Source: Pseudoalteromonas sp. SMS1
GTDB lineage: Bacteria; Pseudomonadota; Gammaproteobacteria; Enterobacterales; Alteromonadaceae
Direction: 5' to 3'
Length of the DNA: 64,000 nt
Assembly: GCF_021530565.1 (NCBI RefSeq)
Contig: NZ_JAKGBI010000012.1
Coordinates: forward strand, 62,001 to 126,000
Shown here: one piece after another, positions 15,374 to 23,790 of the stretch
Position numbering within the stretch: position 1 is the first letter of the stretch
Layout of the letters: each line of letters starts with the position of its first letter
The notes under the pieces: model-generated
Told to the model about the DNA's origin: nothing
Seen by the model: only the letters and a program-made list of their open reading frames with translations
Database searches by the model: none
Translations under genes and position numbers: made by a program

Positions 15374-17320
15374 TTAGTCTGTCTGCGTTAATTTTGTTGT
15401 TGCTAATCCGGTCACATTAAGGACATCTTGCCAGCTCACATATTTAAAGTTTTGAGGCTCATCAGGTAAGCGATTTCGACCATCTTGGATGACTAACAAG
15501 CCGTTTGGATAGTCTTTCGAACGTAACGTGGTAGAGAGTGCCAGTCCATCGGTTTCCGATGAACCGTCAATCCCGTTAAATCCATCTAATCCCACACGAA
15601 AGCCAGCGAGGTGATTGTATGGTGGTGTTGCTTGGTAAAGTTGATAGCTGTTGTTGCCTTGACTCGACACAATGAGGATGGGGGACGCACTATGGGACAA
15701 GGCAAGGCCCTCCACATCATCCACTAAGTGTGTGCCAACTGTGGCGATAGAATGTGGCTGGCTGTTGTCCGCAGGGTTCAAACTGGTGACCCAAATACCC
15801 ACATCTTCTTCTCCAATAAACAGACGTTCGTGTACATCATCTGCCACACAGCCCTCAGGTTGTGAGCCTAATTGAATTTTACGTACCACGGGGGCAACTA
15901 AATTACTGTTATTTGCTTGCACTTCGTATTGCAGTGTCAGGCCGTCTTTGTTGTTTGCAAACACGTAATGTTTACCTTGGTAGGTGGCCATACAAAGACC
16001 GTAAATTCCGGTCAATTGAGCTGGTGTAGTGCCTAAGCGCCTAACCTGACCATCGGCTTCTATACCGTAAAATGCCAAGCTATCATCATCACGTTTACTG
16101 GCTGTCACTAAACTGATGATGCGCCCTTGCCAGTTAAAACCAGTGCGTACATCGACGTTATTGAGTCGCCCATCTTCAAATTTTTGTAGCAGGTTTCCCT
16201 GTAAGTCATAAACTTGAAGCCCCTGTTTTTTGTGTGTGCCTAGCACTCGTGACTGTTCTGGGTCAGTTGGGTGAACCCAGATCGCAGGGTCATCCATGGC
16301 GTCCCCAAACTGCTCAGCAGGCTGACTCTGTGCAATTGGACGGACTACTTTTAACTTGGGGCTTTGAGCGACAGAGTTGAGTTTTACCTGCGTGACGCCA
16401 TAATGACCCGTTTCTTCACTCGTAAAACTCAGTTGCACACTGTGCTGGTTTGCTGTGTGCGTTAAGTTCAACATCGTTGCGGTCAGCCCTGTTAACGCAT
16501 AGCTTTTGGCGGGTTGCCAGCTATCTACTTTTTCTGGGGCATCCCAGTAAAGTAATTTGTCACCGCTTTCAAGCAGCGCGAATAGTTCGCCAGAATCGCT
16601 GGTGGCAAGGCTTGAAGCTGGCTCTGCTTGTTCACCATAGGGGGCAACTAAAGAGACAGGGTAATACTCTGGGTTGTCTTCAATGCGTGCAGGGTAGCGC
16701 CAAATACCAAGTGGTTCACTGACATAGAGGAAACCTCGATTTGGGTCTACTGCGCACGAATCGGCATCATAAGGTAGAGCTAGTTCACGCAGTAATAATG
16801 GCGTTGCCAACCAGCTTTGCTGCTGACGCAGTAACCATTGCTCTGCTCGGCCGCGACCATCAGACAAAAAGATGGACAGTGTTTCATTTGCTGGGTCGGC
16901 AAACAAGCAAAGATTGTCTACCAGTAACCCTGTTTGTGAGAGCGAAAATTGTGGCGTCAGTGTGGCTGTTTCGGCGTTCAATGTGCCGATAAACACGCTG
17001 TCATTGCTGGCTTCTAGTGCTGCGTACAGCCACTGATGGGTACTGATCGGACTGAGCCGCACTTGCTTGAATTCGCCTTTTTGTTGTGACTTTCGCGTAT
17101 CGCCTTGATGTAAGCTCAGCCCTATTTTTTCAGATACCACCAAAACTTGCTCCGCATTGGGTACTTGCCAGCTATCTACGGTGCCAGCGGTCGATGTTGT
17201 GATCGACAGTGACAGCGATTGCGATGTTTGAGTTGGTTGAATATCGTGACTTTGGCAGGCACCCAATGTGCCCACCAAGCCAAGCATCAGCGCCGTTTTA
17301 TATAATTGTGATTTATTCAT
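15374..17320 (-). CDS. Beta-propeller phytase lipoprotein (3-phytase)
   Basis: The 648-aa protein begins with a lipoprotein signal (LGLVGTLGACQS), so it is probably anchored to the outer membrane. The C-terminal half matches the beta-propeller phytase family: DDPAIWVHPTDPEQSRVLGT (about 340), QVYDLQGNLLQ, RLNNVDVRTGF, YGLCMA, EGCVADDVHERLFIGEEDVG and DVEGLAL, which supply calcium ligands. The N-terminal half looks like a second, diverged propeller domain, as in known two-domain phytases. Its role is release of phosphate from myo-inositol hexakisphosphate. It is transcribed alone and ends at the terminator shared with the peptide gene. Confidence 0.85.
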   Translation of the reverse strand: MNKSQLYKTALMLGLVGTLGACQSHDIQPTQTSQSLSLSITTSTAGTVDSWQVPNAEQVLVVSEKIGLSLHQGDTRKSQQKGEFKQVRLSPISTHQWLYAALEASNDSVFIGTLNAETATLTPQFSLSQTGLLVDNLCLFADPANETLSIFLSDGRGRAEQWLLRQQQSWLATPLLLRELALPYDADSCAVDPNRGFLYVSEPLGIWRYPARIEDNPEYYPVSLVAPYGEQAEPASSLATSDSGELFALLESGDKLLYWDAPEKVDSWQPAKSYALTGLTATMLNLTHTANQHSVQLSFTSEETGHYGVTQVKLNSVAQSPKLKVVRPIAQSQPAEQFGDAMDDPAIWVHPTDPEQSRVLGTHKKQGLQVYDLQGNLLQKFEDGRLNNVDVRTGFNWQGRIISLVTASKRDDDSLAFYGIEADGQVRRLGTTPAQLTGIYGLCMATYQGKHYVFANNKDGLTLQYEVQANNSNLVAPVVRKIQLGSQPEGCVADDVHERLFIGEEDVGIWVTSLNPADNSQPHSIATVGTHLVDDVEGLALSHSASPILIVSSQGNNSYQLYQATPPYNHLAGFRVGLDGFNGIDGSSETDGLALSTTLRSKDYPNGLLVIQDGRNRLPDEPQNFKYVSWQDVLNVTGLATTKLTQTD

Positions 17321-17735
17321 AGTTAAATTCCGACATAACTAAAATTCATTTTGAAAATACAACCTCCGTTTCCACACTGCGCATGCTGACGTGAGCTTGG
17401 CGTCTGTTTTCAAACCGACAGAGTGTAAATCTGTGAGCGTATGTATCTGCTGAGAGGCTACCTTAGAAACCCTGTGTTGCAGTTTTATTTCAACGTGTAG
17501 AGGTGTGGTATTAGGGCGCGCATTTTAGCGTCAGTTCGAACCATTTCTCTGCATGTTATGAGCTAATTTGTCGTGAACACTCGGGTACTAACGGAGCTAA
17601 GGGCGGCTGTGTAACGCACAAAAGCAGAGATCATCAAAGGAATACGAGCAGAGGCCGAGCCATTTTGTCTGGGTCTAAATAGCTCATACATTAAACGCTT
17701 CGCGCCTTAAAAGTGTCATAAAGCACGTCTACGAT
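17321..17735. other. Intergenic region between divergent genes
   Basis: 415 bp upstream of both the phytase and the GGDEF-like gene. I see no gene, tRNA or clear repeat in it. It must carry both promoters. Confidence 0.4.
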
Positions 17736-17741
17736 GTGGAC

Positions 17742-18650
17742 ATGACCAGATTATTCCGCAAACAAAAACAGCATGTTGTCAGTTTATCTGCCACTTTGAT
17801 CGCGGGTGTGTTACTGACGCTACTCGCTTTTATCATTGGTGATTTAGCGCCAATGCATGACATCGATTGGATGGATGTCGCCGGCGAAGCGGCCGCCACA
17901 ATCATGGCAGCCATTTGGTTTGTGTTACTGATGTTATGCCGTCCCAGAGGCTGGGTAACGATATTATTACTCATAGGGTCTGGTACTTATTGGCTAACAA
18001 CTTGGCTAGATTTGCTAGATGAACTTCTTGCTTATCCACCAGACAACCGCTTACTTGCCTGGCTTGAATCCTTGCCAGCCCCCATCAGTATGTTCTTACT
18101 CACTTGGGGGCTAGTCGTTTGGTTTAATGAGCAGCAAGCCGTGAATCGTCAGCTTAAGCAGCGAGAGCATTTTCATCGCGAACATAGCCTTATTGATCCC
18201 GTGACACAGTTATATAGTTTGCGTTATTTATTAGTACAGCTCAGTCGCGAGGCGCTACTGCATGATAAGCGAGATCAACCGTTATCCGTGATGATGGTCG
18301 ATATTGATGGCTTTGCTCACTACAACCGAATACACGGTCCGCGCCAAGGCGATCAAGCCTTAAATGCGGTTGCTGCGGCCCTTGAAGTGGCCTTGAGAGA
18401 GACCGACCTTGCGTGTCGCTATACCAGCGATCGATTTATTGTACTACTGCCAGATACGCCACCGCACGAAGTGAGCGTATTCAGTCAATTGATTGAAGAT
18501 TGCTGCAATAACGCTTTAAAAGGTAAGTTAAATGTCACGACCGTACAGCTAACACGGCAAAAAGCCGAGCCAGAGCAAGCTTTGTTTGAGCGTTTAAATC
18601 AATTATTGGCCAGTGCTAAGCGCAGCCATTCCCATCCAGAGGTCGCCTGA
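17742..18650 (+). CDS. Membrane protein with degenerate GGDEF domain
   Basis: Three or four N-terminal membrane segments (ATLIAGVLLTLLAFIIGDL, AATIMAAIWFVLLMLC, GWVTILLLIGSGTYWLTTWL, ISMFLLTWGLVVWF) are followed by a GGDEF-type domain at about 155-290. The substrate-binding part is kept (DPVTQLYSLRYL, MMVDIDGFAHYNRIHG) but the signature motif reads YTSDRF instead of GGDEF. Diguanylate cyclase activity is therefore unlikely, and a c-di-GMP- or GTP-sensing role is more plausible. The ATG at 17742 is preferred over GTG 17736, but there is no strong ribosome site for either. Its stop overlaps the start of the AraC regulator by one base, so the two are co-translated. Confidence 0.75.
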   Translation: MTRLFRKQKQHVVSLSATLIAGVLLTLLAFIIGDLAPMHDIDWMDVAGEAAATIMAAIWFVLLMLCRPRGWVTILLLIGSGTYWLTTWLDLLDELLAYPPDNRLLAWLESLPAPISMFLLTWGLVVWFNEQQAVNRQLKQREHFHREHSLIDPVTQLYSLRYLLVQLSREALLHDKRDQPLSVMMVDIDGFAHYNRIHGPRQGDQALNAVAAALEVALRETDLACRYTSDRFIVLLPDTPPHEVSVFSQLIEDCCNNALKGKLNVTTVQLTRQKAEPEQALFERLNQLLASAKRSHSHPEVA

Positions 18651-19660
18651 TGCTTCGTAGTTTCGCGTGTCTAAATGACAAACGCATGCCCGCACACTTC
18701 CTCATCACTATGTTGGAATTGGCTGAGCAATATCGTGTTGAACCAGAGTGGCTACTGCGAGGCTCTCAGTTATTTTTGGATGATTTGGCGTTTCCGGCGG
18801 CACAAGTTGCGCCTGAGCAGGCACTTTATGTGCTTAAAAAACTGAAAAGAGAGCTTGCCGATCAGCCACAGCTGGCGATGGAGTTAGGTCAACGCATTGC
18901 CAGCGGTCATGGTCATGTGTTATTTGATCTGTGGCGTTATGCCCCCAATCTAAACGAGGCCCTTGCAGCATGGGCAAGGTCGCAAAATCATATCGAAACA
19001 CTGCTGCAACTCAATGTGCAGCGCCATCAGGGTGAAATTTATATTCGGCTGACCGAATCAGCATCTTTAAGCACACAGCAAAGAAGCGTATTTGAACTGG
19101 CACTGTCTGCATGCCGCTTGTTGCTCAAGGAGCAATTGGGGGCGCAGACTTGGCTCAAAGTTGAGCTCCCGTGGGCACAGCCGAGTCATAACTTTCATTA
19201 CCCGGTTTACCTTGGTGAGCATATTGAGTTTAATGCGCCGCGTTGTGCCATTATTCTTTCTGAGCAGGTGTTGTATCAACCTTTTAAAGAGGCCAGTGCA
19301 CTGCGCTTTGCACAAACTAAGCGCGCCGTTAAATTGCACCGCCAAGCACCGTGTTTGTTACAAGCGCATCTGCGTAGATTGATTCGACGCCGCCTGAGCG
19401 ATCCTTGGAACTTAGACATGACAGCACGCTCTTTGGGGATGAGTCCAGCTACGTTAAAGCGACGTCTTAAGCAAGATGGTACTCATTTCAAATTATTGGT
19501 TGATGAAGTGAAAGGGCAAGAAGCACTGCACTTAATGGCGCTAAACCAATGGAATAACAGTCAACTTGCCAGCACGATGGCTTTTTCTGACGAGCACAGT
19601 TTTCGTAGGGCTTTTAAGCGTTGGACAGGGGCGGTGCCGAGTGCTTTTCGTTGTAACTAA
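18650..19660 (+). CDS. AraC-family regulator with N-terminal Arabinose_bd-type domain
   Basis: This 336-aa regulator resembles the OruR/ArgR-like AraC group: a long all-alpha/beta N-terminal domain (residues 15-200, with QLAMELGQRIASGHGHVLFD) and a C-terminal double helix-turn-helix. The latter includes DPWNLDMTARSLGMSPATLK, then a second helix pair NSQLASTMAFSDEHSFRRAF and the RWTGAVPSAFR signature. It is translationally coupled to the degenerate GGDEF membrane protein, suggesting a membrane signal passed to a transcription factor. The target genes are unknown. Confidence 0.85.
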   Translation: MLRSFACLNDKRMPAHFLITMLELAEQYRVEPEWLLRGSQLFLDDLAFPAAQVAPEQALYVLKKLKRELADQPQLAMELGQRIASGHGHVLFDLWRYAPNLNEALAAWARSQNHIETLLQLNVQRHQGEIYIRLTESASLSTQQRSVFELALSACRLLLKEQLGAQTWLKVELPWAQPSHNFHYPVYLGEHIEFNAPRCAIILSEQVLYQPFKEASALRFAQTKRAVKLHRQAPCLLQAHLRRLIRRRLSDPWNLDMTARSLGMSPATLKRRLKQDGTHFKLLVDEVKGQEALHLMALNQWNNSQLASTMAFSDEHSFRRAFKRWTGAVPSAFRCN

Positions 19661-19703
19661 TTTACAGTTTTAATTGTATATACAAGAAGCTAAGTGCATA
19701 TAA

Positions 19704-20312
19704 CTATTTAGATTCATTGACATTCGAATAGGCTATTTCAGAAATCACTTCAGGTGTTACTTCGTCTAAATCCCCCAGTTTATCAAGAATTTCACACACT
19801 TCGCGTGAAGATTGATTCAGCGCCTCTATGACTTCCTCTCCTAAGTCATGTTTCAGGTTTGGTGAATGGTTGATAATTAAGAAATTGCTTTGTAAATTCC
19901 GCACCAGATGATTAACGCCAGAAATGGTCTCTCTATATACCGAGATTTTTTCTAGCTCTTTTTCTAACGCAGTATGTTTGATGAGCTCGTTAAAATACTT
20001 AATGGTGAGTAAAGCGCAGGACCAAATGGCGAGGAGCGCAATACCACGGTTAAACAGCACCTTCCAGAGTTCTCCACCACTGGGGGAGCTGAAATAAGCA
20101 ATAACTGTGAATAATGAACAGAGCACGGCCAAAATTAACGTGAATCTTATGTTTTTGGCCCACAAAGAGATCAGAATTGGAATGATATGGGGGACGCCGC
20201 CCGCAACCCCCAACGGAATATGTGAGTCGACAGCAAAAACAACGCACATGGCCAAAATAGAGATCAGCATCACGAGGTTACTATTAGCATGTTGAGTGGT
20301 CATTTTTGACAT
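19704..20312 (-). CDS. Membrane protein with histidine-kinase-like C-terminal helices, lacking a catalytic domain
   Basis: The 202-aa protein has about four N-terminal membrane helices (LVMLISILAMCVVFAV, HIIPILISLWA, FTLILAVLCSLFTVIAYF, IALLAIWSCALLTI), like the sensor part of many kinases. A coiled region with a helical segment containing His (SGVNHLVRNLQSNFLIINHS) follows, reminiscent of a dimerisation/His region. There is no ATPase domain before the stop. It is either a truncated kinase or a stand-alone partner protein. It is convergent with the AraC gene. Confidence 0.55.
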   Translation of the reverse strand: MSKMTTQHANSNLVMLISILAMCVVFAVDSHIPLGVAGGVPHIIPILISLWAKNIRFTLILAVLCSLFTVIAYFSSPSGGELWKVLFNRGIALLAIWSCALLTIKYFNELIKHTALEKELEKISVYRETISGVNHLVRNLQSNFLIINHSPNLKHDLGEEVIEALNQSSREVCEILDKLGDLDEVTPEVISEIAYSNVNESK

Positions 20313-20571
20313 CTTTCCTTACAGATTTTTGCCATAGCAGGCGCGACAGCACAACACGCAATGAGAAACTTGAATGACTATGGTGAATCGAGTGGTGTTA
20401 TTAGACATGTTAGCTTAATTCTAGAGCGATGGTGGATAATTGGTGTAATGTGAGAGGCATAGTGAGGTTTGCAAGCAACACTTCTTAGCATGAAAATAGG
20501 CAGAGGCTTTGTAATTCAGCAATGTTTGAGCGTGTATTGATTAATGCCAAAAGCATAACTGACAGTGATAT

Positions 20572-20591
20572 GAGCCAGTATGCACTGGCTC
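20572..20591. terminator. Hairpin after the small-peptide gene
   Basis: GAGCCAGT (20572-20579) and ACTGGCTC (20584-20591) form a perfect 8-bp stem with loop ATGC, 15 bp beyond the stop of the small minus-strand gene. No long U-run follows, so it may be a weak terminator or an RNA-stabilising hairpin. Confidence 0.5.
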
Positions 20592-20606
20592 GTTAAATAT
20601 TAAGTG

Positions 20607-20747
20607 TTACTTTCTTGACTCAAGTGCATAGGGATCTATGGGTTTCCACGGGCCTGCCCCCATCACTGCATCACATTGTGTTTGGCATAGTTTGATGTGC
20701 TTTTGTTGCTTTGTTTTAGATGACTTCTGACACAAAATTTTCTTCAT
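20607..20747 (-). CDS. Small Cys-containing peptide, unknown
   Basis: A 46-aa frame begins at ATG 20747 behind AAGGAACTAAT, a good Shine-Dalgarno at proper spacing. The peptide is Lys/Gln-rich in its first half (KSSKTKQQKHIKL), has Cys at 6, 21 and 25, and ends AGPWKPIDPYALESRK. The longer reading from 20792 adds residues without support. A hairpin follows the stop. The signals argue for a real gene. The family is not recognised; a secreted or modified peptide is possible but unproven. Confidence 0.45.
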   Translation of the reverse strand: MKKILCQKSSKTKQQKHIKLCQTQCDAVMGAGPWKPIDPYALESRK

Positions 20748-20823
20748 ATTAGTTCCTTGATATTTTCCTTTGTGTAACTCATTAATATGCAATATTTATA
20801 TTCTAGAAATTAAAAAATGACTA

Positions 20824-21135
20824 CTAAGTAAGCTGCTTATTTTTCACCTTTAAGATCAGCATCGTTAGCAACAGACGACGGGCTATGGCCATTAATGCAT
20901 AGCCATATATCTCATCGGTGTCGTAGAGAAACGTCAGTGAGTGCCAGCCCAATGCATTTCTTAATGCATTTTCAATTAAGGCCAAAACATTCACAACCCC
21001 TGCGGCTATAAAAAGCCAATGAAACAAGCCATCAAAGTCTGTGAGTATGATTTTACTAGAGCTTGAGAACAAAAGAGAAATTTGAACTCTAAACATAAAC
21101 AACAAAACAGCTAGTAAATTTATTAAGATCTGCAA
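20824..21135 (-). CDS. Small membrane protein, unknown
   Basis: This 103-aa frame has two or three hydrophobic helices (MQILINLLAVLLFMFRVQISLLF, WLFIAAGVVNVLALIENAL, ALMAIARRLLLTMLILKV). No family is recognised. There is no operon partner, since the ybaN cluster starts beyond a 180-bp gap. No good Shine-Dalgarno precedes ATG 21135, so the gene is plausible but not certain. Confidence 0.4.
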   Translation of the reverse strand: MQILINLLAVLLFMFRVQISLLFSSSSKIILTDFDGLFHWLFIAAGVVNVLALIENALRNALGWHSLTFLYDTDEIYGYALMAIARRLLLTMLILKVKNKQLT

Positions 21136-21317
21136 CCAAAAAACAATAGTGCCAATAGGTAGCTATTGTCTTGTTGCCCTAAATCTATTACCCCAGTTGC
21201 AAATAGACTATATTCAGCCACCGCTATAAAAGCGATCATGAGCGAGATATGGCATATGCTTGGCTCTCTGTTTATTGCACCAAAAACAAATCTTTGGCGC
21301 CACGATGCATAACCTAA

Positions 21318-21794
21318 TCAATGTGCCACTCCCCAAATAAGCGCGACGACGATTGTCATTAAAATTAATATCATATTCATTTGTTTTTCGCGTGAGCGAT
21401 TTGCATGCTCGCCTTCTTCACTGGGTTTGGCAAATAAGTAATTACAGATAAATGCGAACAAAATGAGCAGAGCGACCTGTAGCCAACCAAATGACAGTGT
21501 CATGCCAGAAATGACCAAGCTTACCGCCATGCTGATGGCGGCAAAGTACTTGGCTTTTTTGGGCACTATGCGCCGTGTTTGCCAGTTGCTGAGGGTTTTA
21601 CCAAACTTTGGGTGTGTGAGTAGCCAGTTTTCAAGTTTGTTGGATGATTGAGAAAAGCACCACAGTGCGATAATCAAAAAGACCGTGGTTGGCATCACCG
21701 GCAAGATGGCCCCAATGAAGGCCAAACCAAGCGAAAAAAAGCCACCCAGTAGGTAGCTATATTTTACAGCAGTACGCTTTAAATTATGCGGCAT
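21318..21794 (-). CDS. ybaN: YbaN/DUF454-family inner-membrane protein
   Basis: This 158-aa protein has the DUF454 pattern: an N-terminal LGGFFSLGLAFIGAILPVMPTTVFLIIALWCFS helix pair, a short loop with LLTHPKFGKTLSNW, and two further membrane helices. DUF454 genes often sit beside heme or iron genes. Here it overlaps the end of the heme oxygenase gene by 11 bp and closes the exbB-exbD-tonB-heme oxygenase cluster. Its biochemical role is unknown. Confidence 0.8.
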   Translation of the reverse strand: MPHNLKRTAVKYSYLLGGFFSLGLAFIGAILPVMPTTVFLIIALWCFSQSSNKLENWLLTHPKFGKTLSNWQTRRIVPKKAKYFAAISMAVSLVISGMTLSFGWLQVALLILFAFICNYLFAKPSEEGEHANRSREKQMNMILILMTIVVALIWGVAH

Positions 21795-22395
21795 GGGGGC
21801 TCGGAGCTTGTGTGTAGCTCAGCTCAACCAGCTGATTGGCAAATTTAAAGGCGGCTTGTGCGCCCGCTAACATGGCTTGCTCTTGTTGCTCATTAAGCGG
21901 CGCATCTTCAATGCCCTGCATAAACTGACGCCAGTGATAGCCTCTGCCGATATCTGAGCCCGCTAAAAAGCGTGCGCCAAACTCACCATTTAGCCCTAGT
22001 TTTTCAGCCTCTTTGGCGAGCACGGCCGCGCCAAGCTTAGAGCCTTCGATAACGTATAACCAGCCTAAACTTTCATATTGAGATGCGGTGATGGTTTCGA
22101 GATTTTGAATCGGCTCTGGGTGCGATAGTTCGAGGTCTTGAAAGTCTAAAGTGAGTTGTTGAGTACGATCTCTGGCTGCTAAGTCCGGAATCAGTTCGGC
22201 TAACTTTACATCTTGATACAGAGACTCGACATGTTTTATGAGGTGGTAGTGGTAATGCAAAAACTGACCATAGTTTGCTTTACTCTCAAACGGCGATTGC
22301 GCCATGATTTTTTTATCAAGTTGATCGTGCACACTGGATGTTGAGGTTCTCAGTTTGCTCATTCTAGGGTAGTTGGCGGCTCTTAAATTACTCAT
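21784..22395 (-). CDS. Biliverdin-producing heme oxygenase
   Basis: The family pattern is present: an N-terminal RMSKLRTSTSSVHDQLD with the probable proximal His, a distal helix YESLGWLYVIEGSKLGAAVLA with the Gly-rich kink, and a C-terminal helix EQQEQAMLAGAQAAFKFAN. It would open imported heme to free iron, biliverdin and CO. The start is set at ATG 22395, because the N-terminal extension from 22521 overlaps tonB and is not conserved in type; the start site is uncertain. It is placed after tonB in an iron/heme uptake cluster, which supports the role. Confidence 0.82.
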   Translation of the reverse strand: MSNLRAANYPRMSKLRTSTSSVHDQLDKKIMAQSPFESKANYGQFLHYHYHLIKHVESLYQDVKLAELIPDLAARDRTQQLTLDFQDLELSHPEPIQNLETITASQYESLGWLYVIEGSKLGAAVLAKEAEKLGLNGEFGARFLAGSDIGRGYHWRQFMQGIEDAPLNEQQEQAMLAGAQAAFKFANQLVELSYTQAPSPHAA

Positions 22396-22498
22396 CTGTT
22401 TTAAAACTCGTTGGCTTTTATAAATAAGAACGAACGAGTTTTGAAAACCCTCAAAGTATTCTTGAAATAAATCCCCAATAGGGTCAATGACAAGGCAT

Positions 22499-23362
22499 TT
22501 ATTTCTTAATAAAGAAGGCAATAGGAACCGCCATCGTAATGGGGTTACCCTCTATGCTATCTGGTGGGGGAGGCAATGGTTGAGCACGTTTAACCAAAGC
22601 GACCGCTTCTTTATCGAGTGCCGTGATACCGCTGGCCTTGTATAAGCTCACACTGAGCACTTCGCCTTGGCGATTAATACTAAATTTAACCCAAGGGGCG
22701 CCTTGTTGTGCCCGTATTTTGGCGCTGCGCGGATAGCGTTTTTTGCGCTCTAAATGAGCCTGAACTCGCCCTTTCCACACCATTTGAGTTTGAATATGGC
22801 TGTTACTATGGGCCCCCTTATGCGCTGTTGAGGTATTTTGTGTCGCTTTTTGCGGGGCACTGTCTGGCTGACTTGCCTGGCTGCTTGTTTGACTTTCTGA
22901 CGGGCGTTTTTTCGTGGTCACTTTGGCCGGATTGACTTCCTCGGGCTGACTTTTAACTTCGGTAGGTTTGGGAGTCTCTTTTTTAGGCTCTTTTGGTTTT
23001 GGCTTCTCGCTAGGTTTGGCAACCTTCACTTTGGACTGCGTGTGCTTTATCGGTTTAATCGTCGCTTTAGGCTGTGCCTCTGGGGGTGTTTGTGGCGCAA
23101 CTTGCTGCGGCTGGGCAGCTGTTGAAGCCTGTTGTTCAGGACCGACAGGTTGCTTGCTTGGTTCATATTTTGAGGCGGCAACAATACTGACTTCAAATGC
23201 GTTAGGGCTGGAGGCTGGTGGTGGCGTCAGAGATTGCGGTGCTTGCCACATCAGCACCGCTGCAATTGCGATATGCAGCGCGAATGCGGCGAGGAGCGCA
23301 AGCACCCATTTTCTACGAGCGTGCTTGCGTGTGGTGTGGTTTGGACCTGCGAGAAGGCTCAT
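22499..23362 (-). CDS. tonB: TonB-type energy transducer
   Basis: This 287-aa protein has one N-terminal membrane anchor (KWVLALLAAFALHIAIAAVLMW), then a long Pro/Lys/Gln-rich periplasmic spacer (about 50-195, with repeats such as EKPKPKEPKKETPKPTE). The C-terminal TonB domain includes LERKKRYPRSAKIRAQQGAPW, GEVLSVSLYKASGITALDKEAV and PPPPDSIEGNPITMAVPI. It transmits proton-motive energy from ExbB/ExbD to outer-membrane receptors, most likely the one at 26511. Its start overlaps the exbD stop (ATGA). Confidence 0.9.
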   Translation of the reverse strand: MSLLAGPNHTTRKHARRKWVLALLAAFALHIAIAAVLMWQAPQSLTPPPASSPNAFEVSIVAASKYEPSKQPVGPEQQASTAAQPQQVAPQTPPEAQPKATIKPIKHTQSKVKVAKPSEKPKPKEPKKETPKPTEVKSQPEEVNPAKVTTKKRPSESQTSSQASQPDSAPQKATQNTSTAHKGAHSNSHIQTQMVWKGRVQAHLERKKRYPRSAKIRAQQGAPWVKFSINRQGEVLSVSLYKASGITALDKEAVALVKRAQPLPPPPDSIEGNPITMAVPIAFFIKK

Positions 23363-23790
23363 TGGGCGGTGTCTACCTGCTCAGTGCCGACGAGGGCTAC
23401 TTTGTTATATCCTGCGGTTGCCAACTGATTCATCAGTTCGATAAAGTCGCCATAAGGTACTGCTTTGTCGGCGCGGATCATGATGGTTTTGTTTTTTTCA
23501 ATCCCTTGGTTTTGCAAGGTATTTATCAGCTGTGATTGAGCCAGCTTGATATCATCCCCCAGTGTTAAAGAGAGATCTTTTTGCAAAGTGAGGTATATTG
23601 GTTTGTCTTCTTGCGGTTTTGCCTCCTCAGCAATCGCGGGCAGATTGACAGGCACATTGACCGTTGCAAGCGGTGCGGCAACCATAAAAATAATCAGCAA
23701 TACCAGCATGACATCGATAAAGGGGGTGACATTGATTTCATGTTGTTCACTGGGCACCGATGGATTTTGATTTGTGCTTGAAAAGGCCAT
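23359..23790 (-). CDS. exbD: ExbD biopolymer transport protein
   Basis: This 143-aa protein has a short cytoplasmic N-terminus (HEINVTPFIDVMLVLLIIFM) with the conserved Asp in the single membrane helix, and a periplasmic domain ending QLATAGYNKVALVGTEQ. It partners with ExbB to power TonB. It overlaps exbB by 1 bp and tonB by 4 bp. Confidence 0.92.
   Translation of the reverse strand: MAFSSTNQNPSVPSEQHEINVTPFIDVMLVLLIIFMVAAPLATVNVPVNLPAIAEEAKPQEDKPIYLTLQKDLSLTLGDDIKLAQSQLINTLQNQGIEKNKTIMIRADKAVPYGDFIELMNQLATAGYNKVALVGTEQVDTAQ

Noticed and set aside
17736..18650. Active diguanylate cyclase
   Set aside because: The GGDEF signature is replaced by TSDRF, so catalysis is not expected.
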